From: Shouchella oshimensis | GTDB taxonomy: Bacteria; Bacillota; Bacilli; Bacillales; Bacillaceae_D | Length of the DNA: 64,000 nt | Direction of reading: 5' to 3' | Assembly (NCBI RefSeq): GCF_002019765.1 | Contig: NZ_KV917380.1 | Coordinates: 486,707-550,706, forward strand | Part shown: positions 16,741 to 25,779 of the stretch, piece by piece | Numbering within the stretch: position 1 is the stretch's first letter | Layout of the letters: every line of letters starts with the position of its first letter | The notes under the pieces: model-generated | What the model saw: the letters and a program-made list of their open reading frames with translations, nothing else | Told to the model about the DNA's origin: nothing | The model's database searches: none | Made by a program: the position numbers and the translations under genes

Positions 16741-16768
16741 GGTAGCTGTTTTTGACAAAGCAGCTACC
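16741..16768 (+). terminator. stem-loop after the acyl-CoA ligase, terminator-like without a U tract
   Basis: GGTAGCTG and CAGCTACC form a perfect 8-bp stem, extendable through TTT/AAA to about 12 bp. No T run follows, so it may be a weak terminator, an mRNA-stabilising hairpin or an operator before the TctC gene. Confidence 0.45.
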
Positions 16769-16837
16769 AATTCAATAGACTTTCTAAAACTATTATCGCT
16801 ATTACAGACCTATTATATCGTAGAAAGGGTGTTTCAT

Positions 16838-17839
16838 ATGAAAAAATCATGGCTACTTCCGCTTGGGTGTACGGTTCTTTTAGGAGCTTGCTCCATGCCT
16901 GTTCAACATGGGTCCGTCGATGCGAGTGGGAACTGGAAGCCTGATCGTCCCATTGAATTTATTGCTCCGGCCGCAGCTGGAGGAGGATGGGACACAACAG
17001 CTCGAATGCTTTCAAAGACGATTGATGAAAATGATCTTGCGAATCAAAGTTTTGGGGTTGTCAATAAGCCAGGTGGTGGAGGAGCTGTTGCCTGGGCCTA
17101 CATCCATAAGCGAAATGACCCTCACAACATCTTTATTGGCTCGCCTCCACTTCACTTTGTTGAGTTAGCTGGACAGTCCCAGTACGGCTACAAAGATTTT
17201 ACACCGATTGCTAATTTAATAGCAGACTATGGTGCTTTTGCCGTACGAGACGATGCAAAGTGGGATACGTTAGACGAACTGTTTGCTGATATGCGAGAAG
17301 ACCCATCACAAGTGACAACGATAGGTGTATCCTCTCCAGGCAGTATGGATCACATGCAGTTTATTCTGTTTGCACAAGCTGCTGGCGTGGATATTGCGAA
17401 AATTCGTTATGTGTCAGATCAAGATGGTGGCGCCATGACATCAGTCTTAAACGGAAGTGTTGACGTGATTTCGACAGGTGTTTCAGAAGCAGCTGAGCAG
17501 GCACGGGCAGGTAAGATGAAAATATTAGGCATTACAGCACCTGAACGATTAGAAGGTGACTATCTCTCCACCCTACCAACAGGGATTGAGCAAGGAATTG
17601 ACGCAGAATTTGTCGTGTGGCGAGGCGTGTTTGGCCCGCCAGACATGACAGACGAACAACTTGCCTATTATGAGGATGTGTTTGAGCAAGCCTCTCTCTC
17701 GGATTCTTTTGCTGAAGTCCGAGAAGCATACGGATGGGATGAACTGTACATGGGGCATGAAGCATTTAAGGAATTCTTAGATGAGCAGTCTGTTGACTTG
17801 CAAGCAGCATTAGATGAACTTGGATTTGGTGGAAATTAG
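16838..17839 (+). CDS. tctC: tripartite tricarboxylate transporter substrate-binding lipoprotein (TctC)
   Basis: This 333-residue extracellular receptor belongs to the TTT family. It has a signal peptide with lipobox LGAC (Cys18), then RPIEFIAPAAAGGGWDTTAR, the conserved TctC start, and VNKPGGGGAVAWAYIH. The C-terminal half shows GVSSPGSMDHMQFILFAQAA and the DVISTGVSEAAEQARAGKMK region. I chose the ATG at 16838, 8 bases after AAAGGG. It is followed by TctB and TctA. The ligand is a carboxylate whose identity is unknown; receptors of this family bind many kinds. Confidence 0.92.
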   Translation: MKKSWLLPLGCTVLLGACSMPVQHGSVDASGNWKPDRPIEFIAPAAAGGGWDTTARMLSKTIDENDLANQSFGVVNKPGGGGAVAWAYIHKRNDPHNIFIGSPPLHFVELAGQSQYGYKDFTPIANLIADYGAFAVRDDAKWDTLDELFADMREDPSQVTTIGVSSPGSMDHMQFILFAQAAGVDIAKIRYVSDQDGGAMTSVLNGSVDVISTGVSEAAEQARAGKMKILGITAPERLEGDYLSTLPTGIEQGIDAEFVVWRGVFGPPDMTDEQLAYYEDVFEQASLSDSFAEVREAYGWDELYMGHEAFKEFLDEQSVDLQAALDELGFGGN

Positions 17840-17850
17840 GAGGAGCGCGT

Positions 17851-18309
17851 ATGAAACTAACCGTAAACCGCGGAATATCGCTTGTATTAATTGTTGTTGC
17901 AGCTTCGTATTTAATCATGGCGTTTCAACTACCTGAGTATGCTTTTGTACCTGTTGATTCAGACTTAATTCCAAAATTACTCGGTGCTAGCTTGCTAGTG
18001 CTTGGCATTTGTTTTTTCTTTGCGAAAGATGTAGATACGGAGGAACAGAAAAAGAAGCGGACGATCCCGAAAAAAGAGGCCTATATGCTGTTTGGAATGA
18101 TGGGGCTTGTTCTTATGTATATTACTGTTTTAGAAGTAGTTGGATTTGTTATTATGACGGCTTTATTTATTCTTATCTCTTCACGTATTCTTGGCTACAG
18201 AAAATGGGTTGTGACGGTTTTAACCGCACTCATTTTCTCAGTAGGTGTTTATAGTTTGTTTAATTATGGCTTAGCGATCCGCCTACCGGCTGGAATCCTG
18301 CCGTTTTAA
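17851..18309 (+). CDS. tctB: tripartite tricarboxylate transporter small membrane subunit (TctB)
   Basis: This 152-residue protein has four predicted membrane helices (about residues 8-25, 38-54, 75-95 and 120-140). Size, position and the motif FVPVDSDLIPKLLGASLLVL fit TctB. It sits between the receptor and the large permease with gaps of about 12 bases, after an AGGAGGAGCG ribosome site. Confidence 0.88.
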   Translation: MKLTVNRGISLVLIVVAASYLIMAFQLPEYAFVPVDSDLIPKLLGASLLVLGICFFFAKDVDTEEQKKKRTIPKKEAYMLFGMMGLVLMYITVLEVVGFVIMTALFILISSRILGYRKWVVTVLTALIFSVGVYSLFNYGLAIRLPAGILPF

Positions 18310-18321
18310 GGGGGATGTGTA

Positions 18322-19830
18322 ATGGGTTCATTTGATGGATTAATGCAAGGGTTCTCAGCGGCCTTTAGTTGGGAAGGCATTTTGTTTGTTTTTGTTGGTG
18401 TACTGCTTGGAACCATTATCGGTATGATACCGGGACTTGGCCCTATTAGTGCCATCGCTATCATGATTCCGATTACGTACGGTATGGACCCTACCATAGC
18501 GCTCGTAATGATGGCAGGTGTGTATTACGGGTCAATGTATGGAGGATCGACTTCTTCCATTTTGTTAAATGCGCCAGGGGTAGCGGGCACAGTAGCAGCG
18601 GCATTTGATGGCTATCCAATGGCGAAGCAAGGGAAAGCTGGAAAAGCTCTTGCGATCTCCGCAATCGCTTCCTTTGTTGGTGGGACAGTAAGTGTTATTT
18701 TACTTATGTTGTTTGCACCTATGCTTGCAAGTGTCGCGATTTATTTTGGACCACCTGAGTACTTCGCGCTTATGTTGCTCGGGCTTACGGCAATCGCCAG
18801 TTTAAGCGAAGGCTCAACGTTAAAAGCACTAACTTCCGCTGTTCTAGGTTTCATGGTCGTAACCATTGGGATTGATTCACAGACAGGTACAACACGTTTT
18901 ACCTTTGGAAGTGTTAACTTATTGGATGGAATAGACTTCCTCATTATTGCCCTTGGCGTTTTCGCTCTGGCTGAAGTGTGTTTCCTCATTTTAAATCGAC
19001 GAGAATCCATGAGTGGTTTTAAAAACATTGGCAGTTTGAAGCTGAGTAAATCAGATTTAAATGAAATGAAAGGACCAATGACAAGACAATCCTTTCTCGG
19101 TTTCCTCCTTGGTATCTTACCAGGAGCAGGTGCGACGATTTCTTCATTTATTGCTTATATTTCCGAGAAAAAGCTAGCGAAGAATCCGGAGGAGTTTGGC
19201 AAGGGGTCCATTAAAGGGCTGACTGGACCTGAAACGGCCAATAATGCTGCTACTAGCGGTGCGTTCGTACCGCTGCTGTCACTAGGGATTCCAGGTTCAG
19301 GAACAACCGCTGTCATGCTAGGTGCATTTCTCGTGTTAGGCTTACAGCCGGGACCCCTTTTAATTACAGAAAACCCAACTGTTTTTTGGGGTGTTATTGC
19401 CAGTATGTACATTGGGAACGTCTTTCTATTAATTTTAAATCTACCCCTCATCCCATATTTCGTGAAGATTTTAGCTGTTCCTCGACCATTGCTGATTTCA
19501 CTTGTTGTGATCTTTAGCTTAGTGGGTGTGTACGCAGTTAGCTTTAGTACGTTTGATCTTTATTTGCTTGTCTTGTTTGGCATCCTTGGCTATCTTATGC
19601 GCATTTTTGCTTTTCCAGCAGCACCCTTCATTTTAGCCTTTATTCTTGGTGGGATGATGGAACAAATGTTGCGTCAATCCTTAACCATTTCGGATGGCTC
19701 ATTAGTAATCTTTGCACAAAGTCCGCTTGCTCTATCATTAATTGTATTAACGATCCTCTCGCTTGTGATTCCGACGTGGAGAAATGCAATCAAACGACGC
19801 AAAAGCAATGATCAATCAATTGGAATGTAG
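18322..19830 (+). CDS. tctA: tripartite tricarboxylate transporter large permease (TctA)
   Basis: This 502-residue permease has about 10-12 membrane segments and the TctA signatures GTIIGMIPGLGPISAIA near the start, YYGSMYGGSTSSILLNAPG, GILPGAGATISSFIAY and LSLGIPGSGTTAVMLGA. It completes a secondary carboxylate symporter with TctB and the TctC receptor. The start has AAGGGGGATG upstream. The C-terminal 15 residues are basic and cytoplasmic. Confidence 0.95.
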   Translation: MGSFDGLMQGFSAAFSWEGILFVFVGVLLGTIIGMIPGLGPISAIAIMIPITYGMDPTIALVMMAGVYYGSMYGGSTSSILLNAPGVAGTVAAAFDGYPMAKQGKAGKALAISAIASFVGGTVSVILLMLFAPMLASVAIYFGPPEYFALMLLGLTAIASLSEGSTLKALTSAVLGFMVVTIGIDSQTGTTRFTFGSVNLLDGIDFLIIALGVFALAEVCFLILNRRESMSGFKNIGSLKLSKSDLNEMKGPMTRQSFLGFLLGILPGAGATISSFIAYISEKKLAKNPEEFGKGSIKGLTGPETANNAATSGAFVPLLSLGIPGSGTTAVMLGAFLVLGLQPGPLLITENPTVFWGVIASMYIGNVFLLILNLPLIPYFVKILAVPRPLLISLVVIFSLVGVYAVSFSTFDLYLLVLFGILGYLMRIFAFPAAPFILAFILGGMMEQMLRQSLTISDGSLVIFAQSPLALSLIVLTILSLVIPTWRNAIKRRKSNDQSIGM

Positions 19831-19836
19831 GAATGA

Positions 19837-19870
19837 AAAGCCTTATGAGCGTTGAGCTCGTAAGGTTTTT
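19837..19870 (+). terminator. rho-independent terminator of the tct operon
   Basis: AAGCCTTATGAGC pairs with GCTCGTAAGGTTT (13 bp with two G-T pairs) around a short loop, and T residues follow. Confidence 0.85.
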
Positions 19871-19958
19871 CCATTGGGATAGCTTTCAAGAAAAGGTGAG
19901 GCATCAGCTTCGTAAGAAATTCTTAAGAAAAAACCTCACTTTGTAGTAAGATTTACCA

Positions 19959-19996
19959 GCTATACTAACGTTAAGAATAAAGACACGCTATACTAA
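19959..19996. repeat. direct repeats GCTATACTAA before the OmpR-type regulator
   Basis: Two identical 10-mers lie 28 bases apart, 26-63 bases before the response regulator start. OmpR-type regulators bind direct repeats, and each copy contains TATACT, a possible -10 box, so they may be regulator sites or twin promoters. Confidence 0.4.
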
Positions 19997-20021
19997 GAGA
20001 GGGAAGGGAGTGTAGATTCAA

Positions 20022-20711
20022 ATGGATCGTTATCAAGTACTAGTAGTGGATGATGAAGTTGAAATTCGAGAAGCAATTAGCATTTATTTACGACATGAAA
20101 ACATTGACGTTGTTCATGCAGGTGACGGACTTGAGGCTATTCAAATACTAGAAGAGAAAGCCATCCATTTAATTATATTAGACATCATGATGCCTAAACT
20201 TGACGGGATACAAACGACGCTAAAAATTCGAGACAAGCAGCACATCCCTATTATTCTATTAAGTGCAAAAAGTGAAGATACAGACAAAATTTTCGGACTA
20301 CAGGTTGGAGCAGATGACTATGTAACCAAACCATTTAACCCCCTTGAACTAGTTGCACGAGTAAAGTCACAATTACGCCGCTATGTAAGATTCGATCAAT
20401 ACATAAAGAGTGAAGCCCTTCATTTACGAGGCCTCACACTAGATAAAGGCGAAAAACAAGTATGTGTTGATGATCGGCTAATCAAACTTACTCCAATTGA
20501 ATTTCGAATTGTAGAACTATTGCTTACCTATGTTGGGCGCGTCTTTTCAATTGAAGAGATTTATGAACGAGTGTGGAATGAACCACATTACCAATCTGAA
20601 AATACGGTCGCTGTTCATATTCGTCGCATTCGCGAGAAAATTGAATTAGACCCAAAAAATCCAACGTATATAAAGGTGGTATGGGGTATTGGCTACAAAA
20701 TGGAAAAGTAG
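20022..20711 (+). CDS. OmpR/PhoB-family response regulator
   Basis: This 229-residue regulator has a receiver domain (VDDEVEI, phospho-acceptor Asp54 in LILDIMMPKLDG, LLSAKSEDTDK, DDYVTKPFNP) and a C-terminal winged helix (LTPIEFRIVELLLTYVGRVF, then HIRRIREKIELDP). It is the partner of the overlapping histidine kinase, whose start lies inside its last 23 bases. The signal and targets are unknown; the kinase resembles cell-envelope stress sensors. Confidence 0.94.
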   Translation: MDRYQVLVVDDEVEIREAISIYLRHENIDVVHAGDGLEAIQILEEKAIHLIILDIMMPKLDGIQTTLKIRDKQHIPIILLSAKSEDTDKIFGLQVGADDYVTKPFNPLELVARVKSQLRRYVRFDQYIKSEALHLRGLTLDKGEKQVCVDDRLIKLTPIEFRIVELLLTYVGRVFSIEEIYERVWNEPHYQSENTVAVHIRRIREKIELDPKNPTYIKVVWGIGYKMEK

Positions 20712-22893
20712 ATGGAAACAAATTGGCTGGCTTTTTCTTCTCAGCGCAGGAATTGGATCATTGTTTGTTGTTCTTTATTATAGCGACACCTATACATATA
20801 AAAACTATTATAAAACACCAACATTTCAACATGAATTGGATGATTTTCTGACCAAAGTGGTTCAGTTTGAATTTAAAGACCGTATGTTGGAAGAAGAGAT
20901 AGAAGCAATTAAAGTGACGGATGAAGACTTGGAAGAGTACCGCTATGAGTATGGGGCAGAGTTTGGAGACATTCAATCCATTCATCAGCACTACCAAGAT
21001 GAACTAGAGTGGAATGAGCTTGACGAAGATAGTGAGATGGCTCAAGTTTTAAGGGAACAACGAGATAAAGACGTTGCAACAGTCCGTGAAATCTTTGATG
21101 ATGAGATCCTTACCGCTAGAATTCAAGCAGAAAAAGAACAGCAGTTAAAAGATCATTTTGGCTATCTTGAAAGAGAACGTCAAATTTTCCTTCGATTAGA
21201 ATCAACCTTTCACTATTATTTTATTTCTCACGGAACAGGTGATGTCTACACGAATATGGATCACGTTGTCAAAAGTCGCTGGGAGGAATCGTTCAGTGAA
21301 GATAGTATGGAAATGTACCAGTCTTATGCGGATGTGAATGGGTTAATGGAGAGTGACTATCCGTTCTACAATTCTGAAGGCTGGTTTTTAAGTGAGGCTA
21401 CTGCTACTACTAATGAAGAGACAAACATGAGCTATGAAGGAGCAATTGGCATTCCATCTGAACGAACAAGTGCCATAACATCAGCGGCTGATGATTATAG
21501 AAAAAGACAGCTTACCTTAGTAGGTTTCGCTCTTTTAGGCGTCGGGTTGGTCACAACAGCAGGCATATCGTTTAGAAGGGTTCAAAACGAGTTAGCTGAA
21601 TCAACGAAGAGGTTAAAGTTAGAACGTGTTCCGACAGATCTTTTACTTGGAGTTGCCATCATCTTAAGTATCTTGTTGGTTATTTTTGGGGATCAGTTAG
21701 GCAACAATCTGCTCTATTTAAGTGAGTATTCAACTGCTTCAACTCTTTTTTCACTAGCGATGTTTCTTTTGAGCATTGGACTGCTTTTCATCGTCGTCTA
21801 TCGATTTTTGACAATGAAGAAGCGGGGTACACTTAAAGAATTAGCCAAGCGTTCAATGACGTACCGTTTCACTACGGTGACAAAAGAGGCGTTTGAACAT
21901 CGGTCGGTTAGTATACAATTGAGCTTATTACTCGGTACAGTTTTTTTATTTGGAGTAGGGTTGCCACTCCTTTTTATAGAAGCTAGTTTTCTTCTTTTCT
22001 ATCTTATCGCATTGTTACTAGTCGGATTGCCGCTGTTTATCCTTCTTTTAAAAAGAGTTGGTTATTTAAACAACCTGATAAAAGAGTCTAAAAAAATTGT
22101 TGCAGGCGAAGCCACTGAGCCCCTTCCAATTAAAGGAGGCGCTGTGCTTAGTGAGTTAGCGCAAACCCTTAACCAACTAAAAGAAGGCTTACAGCACTCA
22201 CAGCAAAAACAACTTAAAAGTGAGCGCTTGAAAACAGAATTAATTACAAATGTTAGCCATGACTTACGAACACCACTTACCTCAGTTATCACGTACACAG
22301 AGCTTTTAAAAAACGATAACCTTAGCCATGAAGAACGAGCTTCGTATATTGATATTATTGATCGAAAATCACAGCGTCTAAAACTGTTAATAGAGGATTT
22401 ATTCGAAGCATCAAAAATGGCGAGTGGGAACGTAGAGTTAAAAACTGAAACCATAGATTTAAATCAATTGCTTAAGCAAGCGTTAGCGGAAAGTAATCAA
22501 GCGATTGAAGCTTCTTCTCTCCATTTTCGCGTACAAGAGGAGAGCGAACCATTATATGCAAAAGTGGATGGGCAAAAGCTTTGGCGTGTGTTTGATAATC
22601 TGCTGACGAATATCCTGCGTTATGCGTTACCTGAAACCCGAGTGTATATACACGCACGAAAAGAAGAAAATCGAATAAAAATCAGTTTTAAAAACGTCAC
22701 AAAATATGAATTAGGGGATAATGTAGACGAATTATTTGAGCGGTTTAAGCGTGGTGATTCATCACGCCAAACAGAAGGATCAGGTCTCGGACTCGCTATT
22801 GCTAAATCGATTGCCCAATTACATGGTGGAGATGTGCAGCTTGAAGTAGACGGCGATCTATTTAAAGCGACAGTTCTCTTACCTCCGCTTTAA
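20689..22893 (+). CDS. multi-pass sensor histidine kinase with large extracellular domain
   Basis: This 734-residue kinase has one N-terminal helix (about 13-31), a charged extracellular region of some 240 residues (about 32-274) that I do not recognise, then about five more helices (near 275-293, 314-335, 349-372, 408-430 and 431-453). A HAMP-like segment, the dimerisation domain with His524 in NVSHDLRTPLTSVITYTELL, and the ATPase domain (FDNLLTNILRY, FKRGDSSRQTEGSGLGLAIA) follow. It probably starts at TTG (20689) after AAAGGTGG, since no ATG fits the frame. Six helices and a large acidic ectodomain are unusual; an envelope or peptide signal is a guess. Confidence 0.9.
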   Translation: MATKWKSRWKQIGWLFLLSAGIGSLFVVLYYSDTYTYKNYYKTPTFQHELDDFLTKVVQFEFKDRMLEEEIEAIKVTDEDLEEYRYEYGAEFGDIQSIHQHYQDELEWNELDEDSEMAQVLREQRDKDVATVREIFDDEILTARIQAEKEQQLKDHFGYLERERQIFLRLESTFHYYFISHGTGDVYTNMDHVVKSRWEESFSEDSMEMYQSYADVNGLMESDYPFYNSEGWFLSEATATTNEETNMSYEGAIGIPSERTSAITSAADDYRKRQLTLVGFALLGVGLVTTAGISFRRVQNELAESTKRLKLERVPTDLLLGVAIILSILLVIFGDQLGNNLLYLSEYSTASTLFSLAMFLLSIGLLFIVVYRFLTMKKRGTLKELAKRSMTYRFTTVTKEAFEHRSVSIQLSLLLGTVFLFGVGLPLLFIEASFLLFYLIALLLVGLPLFILLLKRVGYLNNLIKESKKIVAGEATEPLPIKGGAVLSELAQTLNQLKEGLQHSQQKQLKSERLKTELITNVSHDLRTPLTSVITYTELLKNDNLSHEERASYIDIIDRKSQRLKLLIEDLFEASKMASGNVELKTETIDLNQLLKQALAESNQAIEASSLHFRVQEESEPLYAKVDGQKLWRVFDNLLTNILRYALPETRVYIHARKEENRIKISFKNVTKYELGDNVDELFERFKRGDSSRQTEGSGLGLAIAKSIAQLHGGDVQLEVDGDLFKATVLLPPL

Positions 22894-22925
22894 GCAATCC
22901 TAACTTACTTAACCATGTCTTTTGA

Positions 22926-22957
22926 TTAGAGCGCTAATCGTATGCGCTCTAATTTTA
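22926..22957. terminator. terminator between kinase and convergent Nudix gene
   Basis: TTAGAGCGC and GCGCTCTAA form a perfect 9-bp stem with a 9-base loop, followed by TTTTAT. It sits between convergent genes and ends at least the kinase transcript. Confidence 0.85.
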
Positions 22958-23020
22958 TATTCAAGTGGCAAAACAATTTCTAATACCACATCTTCTTTTA
23001 ACGGATGACATGATCAGGCA

Positions 23021-23509
23021 TCAGTTTCGTAGAGCTTCTATGAGCGCTGACGCATACACACGATGCCAGCCGTGGTGCCAATCTCCATATTGATTGGGGT
23101 TCACAAACGTTCGTTTCGTTGCTTCAAAATCTCCATTAAATGGGTGGAGTATTGATACATTCATTCGATAAAAAGCTTGATAGCCGATTTTAGGGTACGG
23201 GCTTGTTTCATTCCAAGCACTATTTTTTTCATGATTCACTTCAATGCAACCTATTAATGTGCATTCACCTGAAACATATCCTTCTTCAAAGCATTCTCGT
23301 TGAAAAGCAGCTGTTGGTGTCTCTCCTTTTTCCACATGTCCTCCAGGTAAATCCCAGCCTCTCTTTTTTAAATAGACGAGCATCGCCTGTTTTTGATAAA
23401 AGCAAAATCCGTGGGCACTTGTGACCTTCTCAGCAAAAGGGAGAGCACTCATTGGTATCCAAGTCAGCTGAACGAAACCATTCCCCCAACAAACGTCTAA
23501 GCTAGTCAT
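23021..23509 (-). CDS. Nudix hydrolase
   Basis: This 162-residue protein has a Nudix box: GGHVEKGETPTAAFQREC followed by FEEGYV. The GX5E, RE and EE elements are present, but the glycine expected near the end of the box (EExGU) is displaced, giving EEGYV. It should hydrolyse a nucleoside diphosphate linked to another group; the substrate is unknown. Its ATG overlaps the TGA of a 19-codon ORF as ATGA, and its own ribosome site (AAAGGA directly abutting the ATG) is poorly spaced. Translation therefore probably depends on the leader ORF. Confidence 0.87.
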   Translation of the reverse strand: MTSLDVCWGNGFVQLTWIPMSALPFAEKVTSAHGFCFYQKQAMLVYLKKRGWDLPGGHVEKGETPTAAFQRECFEEGYVSGECTLIGCIEVNHEKNSAWNETSPYPKIGYQAFYRMNVSILHPFNGDFEATKRTFVNPNQYGDWHHGWHRVYASALIEALRN

Positions 23510-23565
23510 TCCTTTAACTGCTTTATCTCTTCAATCATTCCTGTTAAATCACGAATAGATGACAT
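23506..23565 (-). CDS. 19-residue leader ORF coupled to the Nudix gene
   Basis: This minus-strand ORF reads MSSIRDLTGMIEEIKQLKE and has an excellent ribosome site (AAAGGAGGC, then GATAGA before ATG). Its stop overlaps the Nudix start by ATGA. The peptide is amphipathic, with a helical EEIKQLKE end. It may be a leader whose translation loads ribosomes onto the Nudix gene, or a small protein in its own right. It resembles nothing I recognise; conservation in relatives would decide. Confidence 0.6.
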   Translation of the reverse strand: MSSIRDLTGMIEEIKQLKE

Positions 23566-23687
23566 TCTATCGCCTCCTTTTTTTAGTTTAACGTATTATT
23601 CTGAAAAAAGTATTAAATAGGGTGGTGAAAAGTTGTTCTTACAGGAAAGACATGTGGACTTGCGCAAGTGAATAGTGTAGGAAAGGT

Positions 23688-23716
23688 AAAAAAAGAGTGA
23701 TTAACTCGCTCTTTTT
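23688..23716. terminator. terminator-like hairpin in the divergent region before the first glucosaminidase
   Basis: AAAAGAGTG and CGCTCTTTT form a 9-bp stem with flanking A and T runs, ending in TTTTTT. It lies upstream of a plus-strand gene and between divergent genes, so it could attenuate that gene's own leader; no other upstream transcript is evident. Confidence 0.6.
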
Positions 23717-23746
23717 TGCTAATAAAAAGAAATGAGGGAGATCGGA

Positions 23747-25507
23747 ATGAAGAAAATCGGTTTAGTATTATTCATTCTTTTGTTTACGTCAAATTTAACT
23801 TTACCGTATGTGACTCTAGCGATGCAGGAAGGTACACATGTCATTAAACAATGCCTAGCAGAGGGGGAGGAAGAATCATTTGAACAGCTTTTAGCAAGTG
23901 ATTGTCTATATACAATCATTGAATCGGAAGGTTTATCTGAAGAGCAATCCATTTCTTTTCTTATAAGCCAATTTGATTTGGAAGAACCAGAAATCCGTGA
24001 GCAGCTAAAAGTGTACATACAAGAGAATTTGTCTTTCCATCAAGAAGAGAACCTTTTAGAGGAAGATGACCTTATTTCAAATGATGAAAATGATTTGATC
24101 TCCGACGAACAGTTAAATACTGATCACGCAATAGAAGAAACAAGCGAAGATGCAGTAGACAAGGACTTTGTTGAGGACGAAAAAGAACAACGAGTAGAAG
24201 AAGGTACGATTGAAAAACCGACAACTGAAGCAAACCAGGAAGACGTGGATACCACGACAGATGAAACTATTAAGGAAGAGGAAGTAAACGGAGATATATC
24301 GGAAAAGATTGAAAACGAAGAAGTTCAAGTAGAGTTGATAGCTCCAGAAGAAGATGAACAAGCGGATGACATAAATGATAAAGACATTGCTCTTGAACCT
24401 GACGTACAGATTGATCGAACGAGTAAAGTACGTTACATTAGTGGGCAAGGTGCAGCGTATGATACAGCTTGGGGCAGTAGTGCAAACAAGCTGTTTGATC
24501 TTAATAGTCATAAAAACGCACGCTTTGATGTTCATTTAACGGAGCAAAAAGGTGAAGAGGTTTGGTATCAAGGGATGCTTAAAGAACAAGAAGTGTGGAT
24601 AAATGAAAAAAATGTGAACGATCATACGTATATTCCGTATAACATCTCCCTAGAAGAAGCGGCTCAGCGTCAGCATGGTGTTTACGCTGTTACGGATACG
24701 TATCGTCAATTTGTTTCGGCAGAATATATTTCTTATAACAGTACTGGAAATTATTACTATGTAAATGCAGATGTATTAAATGTGCGAAGTGGACCAAGCA
24801 CGGCTTATGCAGTGGTGGATCGTTTAACACGAGATACAAGGGTAACGGTTCGTGGCAATCCGCAAAATGGATGGTACCAACTCCACTGGGTTCGAGCATC
24901 TGTAGAGGATATAACGTACTACATGAATCCGAATAACTTTATAAATGATGAGAGACAACAATTTCAGTTTCTTGATTTAGCTCAGTCGAGTGGTGTAACG
25001 GTAGAAGTGTTAAATCAGTATTTGCAAGGAAAGGGAACGCTAAGCGGTCAAGGTCAAGCATTTATTGACGCTGGACGCATGCACGGCGTGAATGAAATTT
25101 ATCTGCTTTCTCATGCACTACTTGAAACGGGTCACGGCACTTCGTTTCTTGCATCAGGAAATGAATACAATGGTACAATTGTCTACAATATGTTTGGAAT
25201 TGGTGCTGTTGATGCATGTCCAAACGAATGCGGACTAGAGCGTGCTTACAATGAAGGCTGGGACTCACCATATAAAGCGATTGTTGGTGGTGCTGGTTAT
25301 ATAGGAAACAGTTACGTAAAAGCAGGACAAAATACGCTGTACAAAATGCGTTGGAACATTGATGGGCTGATTGAGAATGGTCGACCTACTCATCAATACG
25401 CGACGGATATTGGCTGGGCGTTTAAGCAAGTGAATAACATGTATAATCTTTATCAAGAAATTGGGTCTTATAATCTCGTATTAGAGATTCCAAGATTTGA
25501 TGGATAG
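23747..25507 (+). CDS. secreted glucosaminidase (GH73-type) with SH3 domain, first paralogue
   Basis: This 586-residue cell-wall hydrolase has a signal peptide (KKIGLVLFILLFTSNLTLPY), a conserved N-terminal region, an acidic linker rich in Glu and Asp (about residues 100-230), an SH3/GW-like segment, a bacterial SH3 domain (DVLNVRSGPSTAYAVVDRL) and a C-terminal endo-beta-N-acetylglucosaminidase domain. The likely catalytic acid is Glu460 in HALLETGHGTS; IGNSYVKAGQNTLYKMRWN and the YATDIGWA motif follow. AGGGAG precedes the ATG at 23747. It would cut muramyl-glucosaminyl bonds of peptidoglycan, as LytD does. A longer paralogue lies 2.2 kb downstream. Confidence 0.92.
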   Translation: MKKIGLVLFILLFTSNLTLPYVTLAMQEGTHVIKQCLAEGEEESFEQLLASDCLYTIIESEGLSEEQSISFLISQFDLEEPEIREQLKVYIQENLSFHQEENLLEEDDLISNDENDLISDEQLNTDHAIEETSEDAVDKDFVEDEKEQRVEEGTIEKPTTEANQEDVDTTTDETIKEEEVNGDISEKIENEEVQVELIAPEEDEQADDINDKDIALEPDVQIDRTSKVRYISGQGAAYDTAWGSSANKLFDLNSHKNARFDVHLTEQKGEEVWYQGMLKEQEVWINEKNVNDHTYIPYNISLEEAAQRQHGVYAVTDTYRQFVSAEYISYNSTGNYYYVNADVLNVRSGPSTAYAVVDRLTRDTRVTVRGNPQNGWYQLHWVRASVEDITYYMNPNNFINDERQQFQFLDLAQSSGVTVEVLNQYLQGKGTLSGQGQAFIDAGRMHGVNEIYLLSHALLETGHGTSFLASGNEYNGTIVYNMFGIGAVDACPNECGLERAYNEGWDSPYKAIVGGAGYIGNSYVKAGQNTLYKMRWNIDGLIENGRPTHQYATDIGWAFKQVNNMYNLYQEIGSYNLVLEIPRFDG

Positions 25508-25510
25508 TAC

Positions 25511-25549
25511 AGAAAACCTCCGTTTACATACTGTAAGCGGAGGTTTTCT
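25511..25549 (+). terminator. rho-independent terminator of the first glucosaminidase
   Basis: ACCTCCGTTTAC pairs with GTAAGCGGAGGT (12 bp, one G-T), extended by AGAAA/TTTCT. The core is identical to the terminator of the second glucosaminidase. The remaining bases to 25779 hold only AT-rich presumed promoter sequence. Confidence 0.93.
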
Positions 25550-25779
25550 TTATGCATTTTGGGGTAACCATATAAAATGTGCTTTTTTAGAAAAGACTTA
25601 TTCTTTCACAAAATAACGAGTTGATTTTGACAATGTATAGAAAAGCATCATTATTTATCAAAAAAATATAACACGATCTTCATTCAACTTTTCAATTTAA
25701 ATGTGTTAGGATGAGGAAACTCGAGAATATTGTGAGGACAGGATTTATAAATGGATAGAACAACATGGAGGACCAAGTT

